A DNA stretch of 15,412 nucleotides from Caulobacteraceae bacterium (GTDB taxonomy: Bacteria > Pseudomonadota > Alphaproteobacteria > Caulobacterales > Caulobacteraceae), in the NCBI GenBank assembly GCA_947501315.1, contig CANMXH010000031.1, positions 1 to 15,412 on the forward strand. The letters run 5' to 3'. How positions within the stretch are numbered: position 1 is the first letter of the stretch; each line of letters starts with the position of its first letter. The notes beneath the pieces were generated by a model. The model was not told where the DNA came from, ran no database searches, and saw only the letters and a list, made by a program, of their open reading frames with translations. A program made the translations under genes and the position numbers. Positions 1-6,715 of the stretch are shown piece by piece.

Positions 1-1
1 G

Positions 2-97
2 GCCCTGTCGCGGCTTTCCGATGCTCCGCGGTTCCGGCGCCTTGCGGTCGAGCCTTGCGGTGACGACCTGTGGGAACGCTACGAGAGAGACTTCTGA
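2..97 (+). CDS. ribD: 3' end of riboflavin deaminase/reductase (RibD), partial
   Basis: An open frame enters from the left edge and ends at TGA 95-97, giving 31 residues that finish with DDLWERYERDF. RibD is the bifunctional diaminohydroxyphosphoribosylaminopyrimidine deaminase / 5-amino-6-(5-phosphoribosylamino)uracil reductase of riboflavin synthesis. The identification rests mainly on position: the stop lies four bases before the ribE ATG, and ribD-ribE order is usual in alphaproteobacteria. The tail also resembles what I recall of RibD C-termini. The fragment contains no catalytic residue, so the sequence alone cannot prove the call. Confidence 0.6.
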   Translation, partial: ALSRLSDAPRFRRLAVEPCGDDLWERYERDF

Positions 98-101
98 GCC
101 C

Positions 102-692
102 ATGTTCACCGGTATCGTCACTGACATCGGCCGCGTCCGTTCGGTCCGCCAGACCGAGCGCGACTGGCGCTATGAGATCGAGACCGCCTGGGACACGTCC
201 GGTATCGACCTCGGCGCCTCGATCAGCCATGCCGGCTGCTGCCTGACGGTTACGGAAAAGGGCCCCGGCTGGTTCGCGGTCGAGGTCTCGGGCGAGACCC
301 TGTCCAAGACGGCGCTGGGTGACTGGCGCGAGGGGCATGCGGTCAATCTGGAGCGGGCCGCGAAACTGGGCGACGAATTGGGCGGTCATATCGTGTCGGG
401 CCATGTCGACGGCCTCGGCCGGGTGGTTTCGGTGACCCCGGAAGGCGGTTCGCACCGGATCGACATTGAGGCTCCGGCCCCGCTGCACCGCTATATCGCC
501 GCCAAGGGCTCAATCACGGTCGACGGGGTGTCTCTGACGGTCAATGCCGTCGAGGGGCAGGTCTTCGGGCTCAACATCATTCCCCACACCTGGCAGGCCA
601 CGACGCTCGGCGGGCTGAAAGCCGGCGATGCGGTCAATCTCGAAATCGACATGCTGGCGCGATACCTCGCGCGATGGCAGGAGACGGCATGA
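102..692 (+). CDS. ribE: riboflavin synthase, alpha chain
   Basis: Riboflavin synthase converts two molecules of 6,7-dimethyl-8-ribityllumazine into riboflavin and a pyrimidine that is recycled; this is the last step of the cytoplasmic pathway. The 196-residue product has the family's two tandem lumazine-binding repeats. The first starts with the diagnostic MFTGIV (residues 1-6) and carries HAGCCLTV (43-50). The second starts near GHIVSGHVDG (95-104) and carries DGVSLTV (141-147). Length is normal for the family (about 195-220). ATG 102 is chosen because MFTGIV is the conserved N-terminus; an in-frame ATG at 21 would add 27 unrelated residues lying inside ribD. The ribosome binding site is weak, so coupling to ribD termination is likely. 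The 3' end overlaps the next gene as ATGA. Confidence 0.96.
   Translation: MFTGIVTDIGRVRSVRQTERDWRYEIETAWDTSGIDLGASISHAGCCLTVTEKGPGWFAVEVSGETLSKTALGDWREGHAVNLERAAKLGDELGGHIVSGHVDGLGRVVSVTPEGGSHRIDIEAPAPLHRYIAAKGSITVDGVSLTVNAVEGQVFGLNIIPHTWQATTLGGLKAGDAVNLEIDMLARYLARWQETA
679..684 (+). promoter_or_regulatory. Shine-Dalgarno that fixes the ribBA start
   Basis: AGGAGA lies inside the last codons of ribE, 4 bases before ATG 689 and 7 before ATG 692. It lies downstream of the alternative in-frame ATG at 674, so 674 cannot use it. This favours starting ribBA at 689 (or 692), with an ATGA overlap with the ribE stop. Confidence 0.7.
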
Positions 693-1825
693 TGCAACCG
701 GCCGCCAACATGAACGACAGCCCGATCAGCCCCATCGAGGACATCCTCGAGGATGCCCGCAACGGCAAGCCCTATATCCTCGTCGACGCCGAGGACCGGG
801 AGAATGAGGGCGACATCATCATTCCGGCCCAGTTCGCCACGCCGGACCAGATCAATTTCATGGCCCGGCACGCTCGCGGCCTGATCTGTCTGGCGATAAC
901 GGCGGATCGCGCGCGCCAGCTCCGTCTGCCGCCCATGGCCGCCGAGAACCGTGAGAGTATGGGCACGGCCTTTACGGTCTCGATCGAGGCCCGTGAGGGG
1001 GTCACCACCGGCATATCCGCCGCTGACCGGGCCCGAACCGTGCAGGTCGCGGCCGATCCGACCAGGGGCGCCGACGACATCGTCTCGCCGGGCCACGTCT
1101 TCCCGCTGGTTGCCCGCGACGGCGGCGTGCTGGTCCGCACCGGCCACACAGAGGCAGCCGTCGATATCTCGCGCATGGCCGGGCTGACGCCGGCCGGAGT
1201 GATCTGCGAGATCATGAATGACGACGGCTCCATGGCGCGGATGCCCGACCTGATCGCCTTCGCCCAGCTGCACGGGCTGAAGATCGGCACCATCGCCGAC
1301 CTGATCGCCTATCGGCGCCGCACTGAACGCTATGTCGAGCGGATCATGGACACGCCGTTCGAGAGCATCCACGGCGGCCCCTTCCGGCTGATGCAGTACC
1401 GGAACACCATCGAGGGGGCGGAACACATCGCCCTCGTGAAGGGCAAGGTTGAGCCGGGCAAGCCGACGCTGGTCCGCATGCACCAGGTCGATTTCGCAGC
1501 GGATATTCTGGGCCATGTCGAGGCGCGCCAGAACTATGTGCCGCGGGCGCTGAAGGCGATCAGCGGGCATGACGGTGCCGGCGTCACCGTCTTCCTGCGC
1601 GATCCCGATCTGCAGGGCCTCGCGGAACGTCTGGCCGGGGTCGAAAAGCCCGCAGCCGTCGATCGGTCGATCCGCAACTATGGTGTCGGGGCCCAGATCC
1701 TGCTGGATCTCGGTGTGCGCGACATGATCGTGATGAGCTCGACACGCCCCAACCCTGCCGCGCTTGAAGGCTATGGCCTGCGGATTGTCGGCTGGCGCGA
1801 CATGGACGGAGAAGACCAATCCTGA
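689..1825 (+). CDS. ribBA: 3,4-dihydroxy-2-butanone 4-phosphate synthase with degenerate GTP cyclohydrolase II-like domain (RibBX type)
   Basis: The N-terminal domain (about residues 1-205) is DHBP synthase, which makes the four-carbon unit of the lumazine ring from ribulose 5-phosphate. It carries the acidic metal-binding motif EDRENEGD (35-42) and GHTEAAVD (from 152) followed by GVICEIMNDDG. The C-terminal domain (about 210-370) has the length and some landmarks of GTP cyclohydrolase II. However, the zinc site (normally C-x10-C-x-C) is replaced by a stretch with no cysteine, and the HRQEGR segment is also gone. It therefore probably lacks cyclohydrolase activity; such RibB plus inactive RibA-like fusions are known in Proteobacteria as RibBX. 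If so, a functional ribA must lie elsewhere in the genome. The product has 378 residues and the gene is translationally coupled to ribE. Databases usually label such proteins ribBA. Confidence 0.93.
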   Translation: MMQPAANMNDSPISPIEDILEDARNGKPYILVDAEDRENEGDIIIPAQFATPDQINFMARHARGLICLAITADRARQLRLPPMAAENRESMGTAFTVSIEAREGVTTGISAADRARTVQVAADPTRGADDIVSPGHVFPLVARDGGVLVRTGHTEAAVDISRMAGLTPAGVICEIMNDDGSMARMPDLIAFAQLHGLKIGTIADLIAYRRRTERYVERIMDTPFESIHGGPFRLMQYRNTIEGAEHIALVKGKVEPGKPTLVRMHQVDFAADILGHVEARQNYVPRALKAISGHDGAGVTVFLRDPDLQGLAERLAGVEKPAAVDRSIRNYGVGAQILLDLGVRDMIVMSSTRPNPAALEGYGLRIVGWRDMDGEDQS

Positions 1826-2283
1826 TCGATCCACCCCGCGTCCTCATCGTTGAGGCGCGCTACTATGATGAGCTGGCCGACGCCCTGCTGGAAGGGGCGA
1901 AGGATGCCCTGCGCGCGCAGAATGTTTCGTTCGACGTGGTCACCGTGCCCGGCGCGCTGGAGGTGCCGACGGCCATCGCCCTGGCGGTGGAGGCCGGCCG
2001 CTATCCGACCGCCCCGCGCTATGACGGCTTTGTCGCCCTTGGCTGTGTGATCCGGGGCGAGACCTATCATTTCGAGATCGTCTCGGATCAGTCGGCGGCC
2101 GGCCTTCGCCGGCTGGGTCTGGACGGTGTGATCATCGGCAACGGCATCCTGACCACGGAGGACGAGGCCCAGGCCTGGACCCGGGCCCGGATCAGTGAGG
2201 GTGACAAGGGCGGTGGCGCTGCGCGGGCCTGTCTGGATCTCATTGCCTTGCGCAAGCGGCTGCGCGTAGGACTGGGGGCGTGA
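1822..2283 (+). CDS. ribH: 6,7-dimethyl-8-ribityllumazine synthase (non-canonical start)
   Basis: Lumazine synthase condenses the RibBA four-carbon product with 5-amino-6-ribitylaminouracil to give the substrate of RibE, and forms hollow or decameric assemblies in the cytoplasm. Recognisable segments are RVLIVEARYYDELADALLEG at the N-terminus, VPGALEVPTAIALAV, GCVIRGETYHFEIV with the conserved His, NGILTTEDEAQAW, and DKGGGAARACLDL. No ATG, GTG or TTG exists in this frame between the upstream stop (1765-1767) and GTG 1936. Starting at 1936 would delete the first strand and the substrate-binding N-terminal loop. I start it at CTG 1822, which overlaps the ribBA stop as CTGA, just as the neighbouring junctions overlap as ATGA and GTGA. 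GGAG at 1808-1811 is a possible ribosome binding site. This gives 153 residues, a normal length. ATC 1819 or 1825 are alternatives; a one-base sequence error cannot be excluded. Confidence 0.9.
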   Translation: MIDPPRVLIVEARYYDELADALLEGAKDALRAQNVSFDVVTVPGALEVPTAIALAVEAGRYPTAPRYDGFVALGCVIRGETYHFEIVSDQSAAGLRRLGLDGVIIGNGILTTEDEAQAWTRARISEGDKGGGAARACLDLIALRKRLRVGLGA

Positions 2284-2810
2284 CCGAACCCGCCAGCCTC
2301 CAGTCCGTTCTCGAACAACTCGCCGAGGCCGAAAAGCAACGTGCCGAGCCGCAGCTGACCAGTCGTCAGCGGCGCGCCCGCACGGTGGCGCGTCTCGCCG
2401 CCGTCCAGGCCCTGTACCAGATGGAACTGGCCGGCGAGGGCGTGGACACGGTCATCACCGAATTCGCCAACCATCGCTTTGACGCAGACATGGAAGGTGA
2501 ACCCTTGGCCGAGGCCGATGAGGCCTGGTTTGCGGGCATTGTGCGGGGTGTGGTCGAGAGCCAGCGTGAGATTGACGCGGCTGTAAAAGCCAGGCTGGCG
2601 TCGAACTGGCGGCTGGAGCGGCTGGATTCCACCCTGCGGGCCCTGTTGCGGGCCGGGGCATGGGAGCTGCGCGACTGTCAGGACGTGCCGCGCGAGATTG
2701 TCATCGATGAGTATGTCGAACTGGCCAAGGCCTTCTTCGATGATGCCGAGGCCAAATTCGTCAATGCGGCGCTGGATGGCGTCGCCCGGGACGTCCGACC
2801 GAAAGACTGA
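2280..2810 (+). CDS. nusB: transcription antitermination factor NusB
   Basis: NusB binds the boxA element of nascent rRNA with NusE (ribosomal protein S10) and helps RNA polymerase read through rRNA operons. The all-helical core starts near residue 28 (RQRRARTVARLAAVQALYQM, the typical NusB opening). It ends with the usual helix containing IVIDEYVELAKAFFDDAEAK, then KFVNAALDGVAR. The product is 176 residues, longer than the roughly 140-residue E. coli protein because of a charged N-terminal extension of about 27 residues, as in many alphaproteobacteria. It starts at GTG 2280, overlapping the ribH stop as GTGA. nusB directly after ribH is one of the most conserved gene pairs in Proteobacteria. 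Confidence 0.96.
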   Translation: MTEPASLQSVLEQLAEAEKQRAEPQLTSRQRRARTVARLAAVQALYQMELAGEGVDTVITEFANHRFDADMEGEPLAEADEAWFAGIVRGVVESQREIDAAVKARLASNWRLERLDSTLRALLRAGAWELRDCQDVPREIVIDEYVELAKAFFDDAEAKFVNAALDGVARDVRPKD

Positions 2811-2819
2811 GGTGAACCC

Positions 2820-3809
2820 ATGCCCGCGGTCGATGTCGCCGGCGAGTTCGAAACCATCCAGCGCCTTTTTGCGCCGCTGGCTCACCCGGATTGGGGTCGG
2901 GGTCTGGCGGACGATGTCGCCGTGGTGCCTTCGAGGACAGGCCATGATCTGGTTCTGACCAAGGATGCGATCGTCGAAGGCGTGCACTTCCTGGCCACGG
3001 ATCCGCTCGATACGGTGGCCCGGAAGTTGATGCGGGTGAACCTTTCCGATCTCGCGTCCAAGGGTGCTGACCCTTTCGGCTATCTGCTGGCCTGTCACTG
3101 GTCTTCGCGCTGCGGCTGGCCTGAACGCATGGCCTTCGCGGACGGTCTGCGCGCTGACCAGTCGGTGTTCGGCGTCTCCCTGTTGGGAGGCGATACGGTC
3201 AATACGCCGGGGCCGGCCAGTTTTTCGATGACCCTGCTTGGCTGGATCCCGACGGGGCGTACGGTGAGTCGGGCCGGTGCCAGGCCCGGTGATCTGGTCT
3301 TCGTCACCGGTTCGATCGGTGACGGCTGGCTGGGTCTGGAGGGAGTGCAAGGCCGGCTCTCGCTGGATGCCGGTCAGGTCAGCGCGTTGTCGGCCCATTA
3401 TCGGACGCCGACGCCGCGCGTCGACTTTGCCCTGCCAATACGGGGCATGGCCACCGCCGCCATTGACGTCTCGGACGGCCTGATCGCCGACCTTGAGCAT
3501 CTGGCCGCAGCCAGCGGCGTGCGCGTTGAGATCGACCTCGAGACGGTTCCCCTTTCCGCAGCCGCTCAAGCCTGGTTCGACGGCCAGGCTGATGAGCGGG
3601 CGGCGCTGGAGAAGCTGGTCACGGGCGGCGATGATTACGAAATTGCCTTCACAGCCCCGGCGCGCGACGAGGCCCGGCTTCGACGTGAAGCGGCGCTTCG
3701 GCATCTGCGCCTGACCCGCATTGGCAGGGTCACAACCGGCCAGGGCATTGCAGCCGGCTTCGGCGGCCGGCCGGTCACTTTCGTCCGCGGCGGTTTCAGG
3801 CACGGCTGA
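2820..3809 (+). CDS. thiL: thiamine-monophosphate kinase
   Basis: ThiL phosphorylates thiamine monophosphate with ATP to form the coenzyme thiamine diphosphate. The 329-residue protein shows the family's ATP and metal-binding motifs in order: ADDVAVV (30-36), LTKDAIVEGVHF (46-57), NLSDLASKGADP (74-85), LGGDTVNT (122-129), DVSDGLIADLEH (216-227) and TGGDDYEIAF (268-277). The fold is that of the PurM/ThiL family, with an N-terminal ATP-grasping half and a C-terminal AIRS-like half. The ATG lies 9 bases after the nusB stop and is preceded by GAGGTGA, which overlaps that stop and acts as the ribosome binding site. nusB-thiL adjacency is common. Confidence 0.96.
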   Translation: MPAVDVAGEFETIQRLFAPLAHPDWGRGLADDVAVVPSRTGHDLVLTKDAIVEGVHFLATDPLDTVARKLMRVNLSDLASKGADPFGYLLACHWSSRCGWPERMAFADGLRADQSVFGVSLLGGDTVNTPGPASFSMTLLGWIPTGRTVSRAGARPGDLVFVTGSIGDGWLGLEGVQGRLSLDAGQVSALSAHYRTPTPRVDFALPIRGMATAAIDVSDGLIADLEHLAAASGVRVEIDLETVPLSAAAQAWFDGQADERAALEKLVTGGDDYEIAFTAPARDEARLRREAALRHLRLTRIGRVTTGQGIAAGFGGRPVTFVRGGFRHG

Positions 3810-3846
3810 CAACGATTTCTCAAGGCGTCGGCGTCATTCTTTCGAT

Positions 3847-4269
3847 ATGCGCCGTCGTGATCTTGTTGCCACCGCCGCCGTCCTTGCAGCTGCCGCCCGC
3901 CCGGCGCTGGCAGAAGAGGCACCAGCGGGCGGACAGAACCTGAATCTGAACATGCCCAGCATCGGTCTGCCGGTTATCGTGGGCGGAAGACTGCGCAACT
4001 ATATCTTTGTCTCACTTCGACTGCATCTCGGCGGCGCGGCGACGCCACAGACGATGCGGGCCAAGGAGGCCTTCCTGCGCGACGCCCTGGTCCGGGCCGC
4101 CCACCGGACGCCATTCGTGCTCCCAGACGACTGGAACCGAATCGATGCGGCGGCTGTCTCCGCCGGCATGATGCGATTTGCTGCGACCATTGCCGGGCGT
4201 GGCTCGGTCACGCGGGTTGATGTTGTCAGTCAGGCCCCGCGTCAGCAGGTCCGGGTTCTGACCGGCTGA
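3847..4269 (+). CDS. hypothetical exported protein with twin-arginine-like signal
   Basis: The 140-residue product begins with MRRRDLV, then an Ala-rich hydrophobic stretch ending in RPALA-EEA. This resembles a short Tat signal peptide with an AxA cleavage site near residue 22. The mature part has a Gly/Asn-rich start (GGQNLNLNMPSIG), a strand-like segment (GRLRNYIFVSLRLHLG), then a conserved-looking block KEAFLRDALVRAAHRTPFV and a C-terminal QAPRQQVRVLTG. I recognise no catalytic motif. Proteins of this kind after thiL are usually labelled Tat pathway signal protein; that is recollection, not a search result. ATG 3847 is the only start giving the signal peptide. The 37-base gap to thiL contains no well-placed ribosome binding site and no clear promoter, so it is probably last in the rib-nusB-thiL operon. 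Confidence 0.75.
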   Translation: MRRRDLVATAAVLAAAARPALAEEAPAGGQNLNLNMPSIGLPVIVGGRLRNYIFVSLRLHLGGAATPQTMRAKEAFLRDALVRAAHRTPFVLPDDWNRIDAAAVSAGMMRFAATIAGRGSVTRVDVVSQAPRQQVRVLTG

Positions 4270-4280
4270 TCAATATCGCC

Positions 4281-4346
4281 TGTTGCGTCGCCTGCCGGGA
4301 TTTGGCACGTTTCGGCCGCAATTCCCCAAGGACGCAACATGCGTCC
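4281..4346 (+). promoter_or_regulatory. two mutually exclusive stem-loops in the hppA leader
   Basis: In the 172-base gap before hppA, TGTTGCGTC (4281-4289) is fully complementary to GACGCAACA (4331-4339). The same second arm can instead fold locally: GGACGCA (4330-4336) pairs perfectly with TGCGTCC (4340-4346) across a 3-base loop. Only one of the two pairings can form at a time. Neither is followed by a T-run, so a plain intrinsic terminator for the upstream gene is unlikely. A regulatory leader or a protein-binding dyad are both possible. I found no convincing -35/-10 pair in this gap. Confidence 0.4.
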
Positions 4347-4441
4347 GGTGCGCACGGGGGGACCGGAAGGCGGAAAGAGGCGGCTAACGCCCACCGCGCC
4401 AAGGGACCGGGCGTTTGAAGATCACAGGATTTGGAAACGTT

Positions 4442-6589
4442 ATGAGCAACTATCTGTGGCTGGTCATCGCCGCAGGCGCGCTGGGGGTCCTTTATGGACT
4501 GGTCCAGACCGCCTCGCTGATGAAGGCCAGTACCGGCAACGACAAGATGCGCGAGATCGCCGCGGCGATCCAGGAAGGCGCCTCGGCCTATCTGCGGCGG
4601 CAGTACACCACCATCGCCATGGTCGGCGTGGTGATCCTGGTCGCCGCCTATTTCCTGATCGGTGAATGGGCTGCGATCGGCTTCGTCATCGGCGCGGTCC
4701 TGTCGGGCCTGGCCGGTTTCGCCGGTATGCTGATCTCGGTACGCGCCAATGTGCGCACCGCGCAGGCGGCGTCCGAGAGCCTCGGCAAGGGCCTGGACCT
4801 GGCATTCCGCTCGGGGGCCATTACCGGCATGTTCGTGGCGGGCGGAGCGTTGCTCGGCGTGGCCGGCTATTACGCCATCCTCACGGCGGGCCTGGGCTTT
4901 GCGGCGACCAGCCGCGAAGTCATTGACGGCCTCGTGGCCCTCGGCTTCGGTGCCTCCCTGATCTCCATCTTCGCCCGTCTGGGCGGCGGCATCTTCACCA
5001 AGGGTGCCGACGTGGGCGGCGACATGGTGGGCAAGGTTGAGGCCGGCATCCCTGAGGATGACCCCCGCAACGCCGCCACCATCGCCGACAACGTCGGCGA
5101 CAACGTCGGCGACTGTGCCGGCATGGCCGCAGACCTGTTCGAGACCTATGCGGTGACCACGGTCGCCACCATGGTGCTGGCGGCGATCTTCTTCCGCGAC
5201 CAGCCCTATGTCGAAACCATGATGCTGCTGCCGCTGGCCATCTGCGGCATCTGCGTGGTGACCTCGATCATCGGCAGCTTCTTCGTCCGTCTGGGCAAGA
5301 GCCAGAACATCATGGGCGCCCTGTATCAGGGGCTGATCGTCACCGGCGTGCTGTCGGCAATCGCGGTGTATTTCGTGATCGACGGCCTGGTCACCGGCCC
5401 GATTGTCACCAACACCGGCCTGACCATCGAACCCATGAGCCTGTTCTGGTCCGGCATGGTCGGGCTGCTGGTCACCGCGGCCATCGTGGTGATCACCGAA
5501 TACTACACCGGCTCGAACTTCCGCCCCGTGCGGTCGGTCGCCAATGCCTCGGTTTCGGGCCACGGCACCAACGTCATCCAGGGTCTGGCCGTCTCGCTCG
5601 AGTCGACCGCCCTGCCGGCGATCACCATCATCGTCGGCATTGTCGCCTCCTATCAGCTGGCCGGTCTGTTCGGCATCGCCATCGCGACCACCACCATGCT
5701 TGGCGTGGCGGGGATGATCGTGGCGCTGGATGCCTTCGGTCCGGTCACCGACAACGCCGGTGGCATCGCTGAAATGGCGGGCCTGCCGGCCGAAGTGCGT
5801 CATTCGACCGACGCCCTCGATGCGGTCGGCAACACCACCAAGGCCGTCACCAAGGGCTATGCCATCGGTTCGGCCGGCCTCGGTGCCCTGGTGCTGTTCG
5901 CGGCCTATACGTCCGACCTGGACTATTTCGCCGCCAATCCGGACATCTATCCCTTCTTTGCCGGCATGGCCGAGATCGATTTCGGCCTGACCAACCCCTA
6001 TGTCGTCGTCGGCCTGCTGTTCGGGGGGCTGCTGCCCTTCCTGTTCGGTGGCATGTCGATGATGGCGGTCGGACGTGCGGCCGAGTCGGTCGTGGCCGAG
6101 GTGCGTCGCCAGTTCCGCGAGAACCCGGGCATCATGACCTATGAGGTCAAGCCCGAGTACGGCCGGGCCGTCGACATCCTGACCAAGGCGGCGATCAAGG
6201 AGATGATTGTTCCTTCGCTGCTGCCGGTTCTGTCGCCGATCGTCCTGTTCGTCGCGGTGCTGTCGATCTCTGACAAGGCCACGGCCTTCGCCGCCCTCGG
6301 TGCCATGCTGATGGGTGTCATCGTTACCGGCCTCTTCGTGGCCATCTCGATGACCTCCGGCGGCGGTGCCTGGGACAATGCCAAGAAGGTCATTGAAGAG
6401 GGCTTCACCGACAAGAACGGTGTCGTCCACGGCAAGGGCTCCGAGGCGCACAAGGCCGCGGTGACCGGCGACACGGTTGGCGATCCCTACAAGGACACCT
6501 CCGGTCCGGCGGTGAACCCGATGATCAAGATCACCAACATCGTGGCCCTGCTGCTGCTTGCAGTGCTCGCCAGCGGCAAGGTGTTCTAG
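4442..6589 (+). CDS. hppA: membrane-bound proton-translocating pyrophosphatase, K+-independent type
   Basis: This integral membrane enzyme couples hydrolysis of pyrophosphate to proton export across the inner membrane. The 715-residue sequence is almost entirely hydrophobic segments (about 16 expected in the family), broken by the cytoplasmic substrate loops. Signatures are GADVGGDMVGKVE (188-200), DNVGDNVGD (216-224) and GNTTKA (463-468). Lys467 in that last motif is the established mark of the K+-independent class, whose K+-dependent relatives have Ala there. Position 469 is Val where many members have Thr. The C-terminus has the usual GDTVGDPYKDTSGP and a final helix. ATG 4442 is chosen because MSNYLWLVI is the normal first helix and GGAAA lies just upstream; a TTG at 4415 would add nine residues. 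It appears to be a single-gene unit bounded by a leader and strong hairpins. Confidence 0.97.
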   Translation: MSNYLWLVIAAGALGVLYGLVQTASLMKASTGNDKMREIAAAIQEGASAYLRRQYTTIAMVGVVILVAAYFLIGEWAAIGFVIGAVLSGLAGFAGMLISVRANVRTAQAASESLGKGLDLAFRSGAITGMFVAGGALLGVAGYYAILTAGLGFAATSREVIDGLVALGFGASLISIFARLGGGIFTKGADVGGDMVGKVEAGIPEDDPRNAATIADNVGDNVGDCAGMAADLFETYAVTTVATMVLAAIFFRDQPYVETMMLLPLAICGICVVTSIIGSFFVRLGKSQNIMGALYQGLIVTGVLSAIAVYFVIDGLVTGPIVTNTGLTIEPMSLFWSGMVGLLVTAAIVVITEYYTGSNFRPVRSVANASVSGHGTNVIQGLAVSLESTALPAITIIVGIVASYQLAGLFGIAIATTTMLGVAGMIVALDAFGPVTDNAGGIAEMAGLPAEVRHSTDALDAVGNTTKAVTKGYAIGSAGLGALVLFAAYTSDLDYFAANPDIYPFFAGMAEIDFGLTNPYVVVGLLFGGLLPFLFGGMSMMAVGRAAESVVAEVRRQFRENPGIMTYEVKPEYGRAVDILTKAAIKEMIVPSLLPVLSPIVLFVAVLSISDKATAFAALGAMLMGVIVTGLFVAISMTSGGGAWDNAKKVIEEGFTDKNGVVHGKGSEAHKAAVTGDTVGDPYKDTSGPAVNPMIKITNIVALLLLAVLASGKVF

Positions 6590-6603
6590 AAGCGCGTGGC
6601 AAG

Positions 6604-6627
6604 ACCTCCCGGCTCCGGCCGGGAGGT
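6604..6627. terminator. 10-bp perfect hairpin after hppA
   Basis: ACCTCCCGGC (6604-6613) and GCCGGGAGGT (6618-6627) form a perfect 10-bp stem with a 4-base loop, 14 bases after the hppA stop. It has no T-run on the + strand. It may protect the mRNA 3' end or work together with the next hairpin. Confidence 0.6.
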
Positions 6628-6645
6628 GACACGGCGTAAATCAAA

Positions 6646-6680
6646 GAGGCCCCGGAGAGCGATCTCCGGGGCCTTCTTAT
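6646..6680. terminator. bidirectional intrinsic terminator between hppA and bamE
   Basis: AGGCCCCGGAGA (6647-6658) pairs perfectly over 12 bp with TCTCCGGGGCCT (6663-6674) around a GCGA loop. On the + strand it is followed by TCTTATGTTT, and on the - strand by a run reading CTTTGATTT. It is well placed to end both hppA (+) and the convergent bamE (-), whose stop is about 35 bases away. Confidence 0.8.
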
Positions 6681-6715
6681 GTTTGCGCTCTCCGGAGGAG
6701 ATCGATGGGTCCGGC

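Noticed and set aside
1802..1825. Programmed -1 frameshift making a RibBA-RibH fusion
   Set aside because: RibH is in the -1 frame relative to RibBA, but no X-XXY-YYZ slippery sequence or following structure is visible before the stop. Reinitiation at CTGA is simpler.
2088..3812. Very long antisense open frame opposite nusB and thiL
   Set aside because: High-GC codon bias leaves the complementary frame free of stops. Its translation has no domain logic, and both sense genes are clear.
4303..4320. Sigma-54-like TGGCAC before hppA
   Set aside because: TGGCACG is present, but no GC dinucleotide with TTGC context occurs at the required -12 spacing.
4226..6451. 741-codon antisense open frame opposite hppA
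   Set aside because: Its composition is extreme in His, Asp, Gly and Gln, the mirror image of a membrane protein gene, and it has no start or ribosome binding site logic. It is a shadow of hppA.
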